Positions 62,201-64,000 of a stretch of 64,000 nucleotides of DNA are shown here, piece after piece; position 1 is the stretch's first letter; the number at the start of each line of letters is the position of its first letter. The position numbers and the translations under genes are program-made. Location: contig ML133381.1 of assembly GCA_003864495.1 (NCBI GenBank), positions 62,001-126,000 on the forward strand, read 5' to 3'. The notes beneath the pieces were generated by a model. That model was not told the origin of the DNA and did no database searches. It saw nothing but the letters and a program-made list of their open reading frames with translations. Source of the DNA: Nemopilema nomurai. Its lineage: Eukaryota; Cnidaria; Scyphozoa; Rhizostomeae; Rhizostomatidae.

Positions 62201-62886
62201 TTCACTGTGGCGTTTGAAAACTCCCACTTTGCTACTGGAGGTGGCGATTGTTGATGGCATGCCATCTGACAAACAAGACGAGTCTGAAAATTGCTCCCAA
62301 AAAACAATACAGGGGAAGGGGTAAAATACAGGGGAGGGGGTGAAATAGGGGAGGGGTAATAACGTTCAGTGTGAAAGACAGGACAGAATTTCAGTGTGGG
62401 CAAAGCAAATCCTAGCCATGACCCAGCCGGCAGTTCTCTATCAATAGCTCGCTAATCCTTGTTCTGAAGAATATCGTTCTGCACGTTAAAAGGCTTTCAA
62501 AACATCTGCAGATAACCATTTGCTACAACTATGGGAAGTTACTTGACTTTTGGTCCAGTTCAACAAATGTTTGTTATCGATGTACAGCCAGAAGCTTTCC
62601 GGCTTTCCGTCCGTTGACACCCAACAACATGTGGGAAATATCAAAAGCTTGCAGAGGGTACTTGACATCCAAACATAAAACAGCTTTGCAGTCACGTCTT
62701 CTTGGGAGGGGGGCAGGGGTAATCAAGACATGGTGCTAACATCAAGTGTTAGCCATATATTGTGAAAAATTGCAGTATGCGAAATCTCACCATACAGCCA
62801 AAAGCACACTTGAGAAATCGCTTGACTTCCACAGAAAGAGGAGCAGCTCCTGATATGATCACTGTCACTCGACCGCCAAGAATGTT
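44065..62886 (-). CDS. ACSL: Long-chain fatty-acid-CoA ligase (ACSL1/5/6 type), C-terminal 280 residues
   Basis: Membrane-associated enzyme that activates long-chain fatty acids to acyl-CoA with ATP and CoA, on the ER or mitochondrial outer membrane in known members. Nine exons join without a frame break into 843 nt ending in TAA. In order: [25 protein letters not shown] (adenylate-forming motif), [41 protein letters not shown] (hinge/ATP motif), [20 protein letters not shown] (acyl-CoA synthetase signature), FVTGDSL, and [16 protein letters not shown] near the C-terminus with the catalytic-lysine region. The full protein is about 660-700 residues, so the N-terminal 400 lie beyond the right edge. 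The introns are long (up to 5 kb). The paralogue cannot be fixed from this part. Confidence 0.93.
44215..48565 (-). other. ACSL: 4.35-kb ACSL intron
   Basis: No exon recognised. It includes a C/T-rich stretch at 45,680-45,850 whose open frames are compositional, and a GTTAATTAACCCTGTC / GACAGGGTTGAATT inverted pair near 46,731-46,813. Confidence 0.6.
48566..48637 (-). CDS. ACSL: ACSL exon h
   Basis: 72-nt exon encoding [20 protein letters not shown] and SLEQ. Phase 0 at both ends. Confidence 0.9.
50069..50170 (-). CDS. ACSL: ACSL exon g
   Basis: Encodes [20 protein letters not shown] then [14 protein letters not shown]. The acceptor CCATTAG gives phase 0, in agreement with exon f. Confidence 0.9.
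51684..51773 (-). CDS. ACSL: ACSL exon f
   Basis: Encodes [20 protein letters not shown] then [20 protein letters not shown] follows the hinge in all ACSL proteins. Confidence 0.94.
52920..52962. repeat. 12-bp tandem repeat, three copies
   Basis: Three copies of a 12-bp AT-rich unit containing ATAGGCTAAA. The last has ATACGCTAAA. Confidence 0.85.
53133..53186 (-). CDS. ACSL: ACSL exon e
   Basis: 54-nt exon encoding [18 protein letters not shown], the DRKK hinge motif of ACSL enzymes. Confidence 0.94.
53817..54427. mobile_element. PIF/Harbinger-like MITE with TTA target duplication
   Basis: 611-bp non-coding element. Both ends are GACCCCGTTTACACTGT in inverted orientation, and the flanks are TTA on both sides (53,814-53,816 and 54,428-54,430), as expected of the TWA duplications of PIF/Harbinger elements. 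Subterminal GTTTACACTGT and CGGTTCC words repeat inside. It sits in an ACSL intron. No transposase frame. Confidence 0.78.
58108..58171. repeat. (CAAA)n microsatellite
   Basis: About 16 CAAA units with two CAAG variants, 30 bp inside the intron from the donor of the ACSL exon ending at 58,201. Confidence 0.97.
58201..58317 (-). CDS. ACSL: ACSL exon d
   Basis: Encodes [20 protein letters not shown] then [26 protein letters not shown] carries the Asp that contacts the ribose of ATP. Phase 0 at both ends. Confidence 0.94.
58410..58655. repeat. GTAA/GTAGGTA-rich low-complexity tract
   Basis: Degenerate tetranucleotide-type repeat (AAGTAAGTAGG and similar) in the next upstream ACSL intron. The Leu/Tyr/Pro-rich minus-strand open frames here are artefacts. 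Confidence 0.85.
59238..59326 (-). CDS. ACSL: ACSL exon c
   Basis: Encodes [20 protein letters not shown] and [10 protein letters not shown], the conserved GxVGxPxxxxxxKLxDV segment. The donor is GAA|GTATGT. Confidence 0.9.
59327..61081 (-). other. ACSL: ACSL intron with 40-bp tandem repeat
   Basis: 1.75-kb intron. No exon recognised apart from the repeat at 60,478-60,609. Confidence 0.7.
60478..60609. repeat. 40-bp tandem repeat, just over three copies
   Basis: Nearly identical copies of a 40-bp unit beginning GATGGGGCCAATC and ending TTCTCATC. Only one base differs in the middle copy. Confidence 0.97.
61082..61154 (-). CDS. ACSL: ACSL exon b
   Basis: Encodes [20 protein letters not shown] and [13 protein letters not shown] binds the adenylate. 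The acceptor at GTGATAG restores the EGYGQTE motif; the AG ten bases further in would not. Confidence 0.93.
61155..62790 (-). other. ACSL: ACSL intron
   Basis: 1.6-kb intron. No repeat or exon recognised except a short G-run-rich patch near 62,310-62,360. Confidence 0.6.
62791..62886 (-). CDS. ACSL: ACSL exon a (first in window)
   Basis: Encodes [20 protein letters not shown] and [17 protein letters not shown] is the conserved core of adenylate-forming enzymes. Phase 0 at both ends. Confidence 0.9.
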
Positions 62887-64000
62887 CTGCACACAAACAA
62901 AAAGGGTGAGCACTGTTAAAATAGGCGAAAAGTTAATTGCCGTTAAAAAGAGTTATTCTACTCCAACTGTGAAATCCATGAAATAACTGTGAATTCTTTA
63001 CAGATCATTTAGTAAAGTTAGCAACTAAAGTACTCATTGCATTACGAAGTAGTTTTTGCTTCGTAAGACTAAAATCAGTCGCTTAAGAGAAGCCTTGACC
63101 TATGTTGACGAACAGTTGCAGACAGATCGTGAGACTAGATGACAGGTTGCGGTTCAAAACAAATGAGCGGTGTCAAGTTTGTTCTTAAATCCCTAATTTG
63201 CCATATATTTACACGAAAAATAAAACGAGATACCGGGATAAATTGCTTTTTCCAGAAAAAACTCTCAAGAAAAGATTTTTAATTAGAATGAACAAGATTT
63301 TGTGCGGTAGATTTTCCTCCAAATGTAGGTTCATCACGTTTAGTTGCGAAAACATGCCCTGGACAAACACGTCGGGAAATAGACCAATTAAAAGATCCAA
63401 TTATGAATTAAGTCCAAAAAGATGTTTGACGTTTTTCTTCTCAAAGCCTTAAATTTTTCTACACGAAACGATTCGATCCTAATAAAGTTGGAATAACCCT
63501 GTTAAAACATAAAGTTAACGCATTTATTGAGGTCGAGTCATTGTTGATCAAAACAGACCACACTCGCGTGTGAGGTAATGAAAGATATACACAATTGCTT
63601 TGTAGAACGATAGCATTCCTTTCACGCAATATATCAATTGCTTTTAGCAATAAGGGATTAAGCCATAACACGCTTCAAATACGACTTATTCAGCACAATT
63701 CGGTTTGAAAACAAACCCTCGCATCAGAAAATGTTCAAGATCATGCTAAACACTGCGGTAAAAATAATTACAAAGCGAGGAAAATCGTAACTCTCTACAA
63801 ACTAAGCAATTCTACCATACCGAACCTTTCCCGAAAATAAAATCTCCTATTTAGATGGCACCATCCTTGTTTTCAGCATTGGAAGCAAAATTACATTCAG
63901 AACTCAAAATGGTAGAACTAACATGACATAGATAGATCGAGATCAGCAAAATGCAAGCACTAGTTGTCCATGCACAGCCTTCAAAGACAACAAGTCAAGA
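62887..64000 (-). other. ACSL: Right-edge ACSL intron
   Basis: Begins with the acceptor TGTGTGCAG on the minus strand. No further ACSL exon was recognised to the edge, so the N-terminal two thirds of the enzyme lie outside. Confidence 0.6.

Overview
The window is animal nuclear DNA. Protein-coding sequence is split into many short exons with GT..AG introns. The DNA is AT-rich, with minisatellites and non-autonomous DNA-transposon copies (MITEs). The three recognised genes are all metazoan families: a CENP-E-type mitotic kinesin, a PRSS23-type secreted serine protease and a long-chain acyl-CoA synthetase. The style suggests an invertebrate, possibly a cnidarian, but nothing in the window proves the phylum. 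No prokaryotic operon, CRISPR array, rRNA, convincing tRNA or intact autonomous transposon was seen.

Left third (about 1-20,300, minus strand): a CENP-E-like kinesin starts at an ATG in a near-perfect Kozak context (19,199) and runs off the left edge. I could place 38 coding exons. Exons 1-12 encode a complete kinesin motor (P-loop, switch I and switch II all present), exons 13-18 the neck and a stretch resembling the segment after the motor in vertebrate CENP-E, and exons 19-38 a very long coiled coil. From exon 26 to exon 38 every exon is symmetrical phase 1-1. Two places break the reading frame: one base is missing in exon 13, and the large exon 30 holds either one extra base or a 25-nt intron. 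A CCAAT box and an E2F-like site about 1 kb upstream of the ATG suggest a cell-cycle promoter.

Middle (about 20,300-33,300): a gene-poor spacer between the divergently transcribed kinesin and protease genes. It holds minisatellites and two adjacent MITEs, one hAT-like with 8-bp target duplications and one with 19-bp inverted termini and GCCCCC-rich modules.

Right-centre (33,308-42,352, plus strand): a PRSS23-like secreted trypsin-fold protease of 402 residues in two exons. The 7.8-kb intron separates the catalytic His and Asp from the Ser. A signal peptide and a polybasic processing site are present.

Right (44,065 to beyond 62,886, minus strand): the C-terminal 280 residues of a long-chain fatty-acid-CoA ligase (ACSL1/5/6 type) in nine exons with long introns. 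One intron carries a PIF/Harbinger-like MITE with TTA target duplications. The N-terminal part lies outside the right edge. The protease and ligase genes are tail to tail, 1.7 kb apart, each with a poly(A) signal close to its stop. The three genes do not form a common pathway. I found no convincing undescribed system; the most unusual items are the frame anomalies and modular exon structure of the kinesin, and an intronic repeat whose homology stops at a splice donor.
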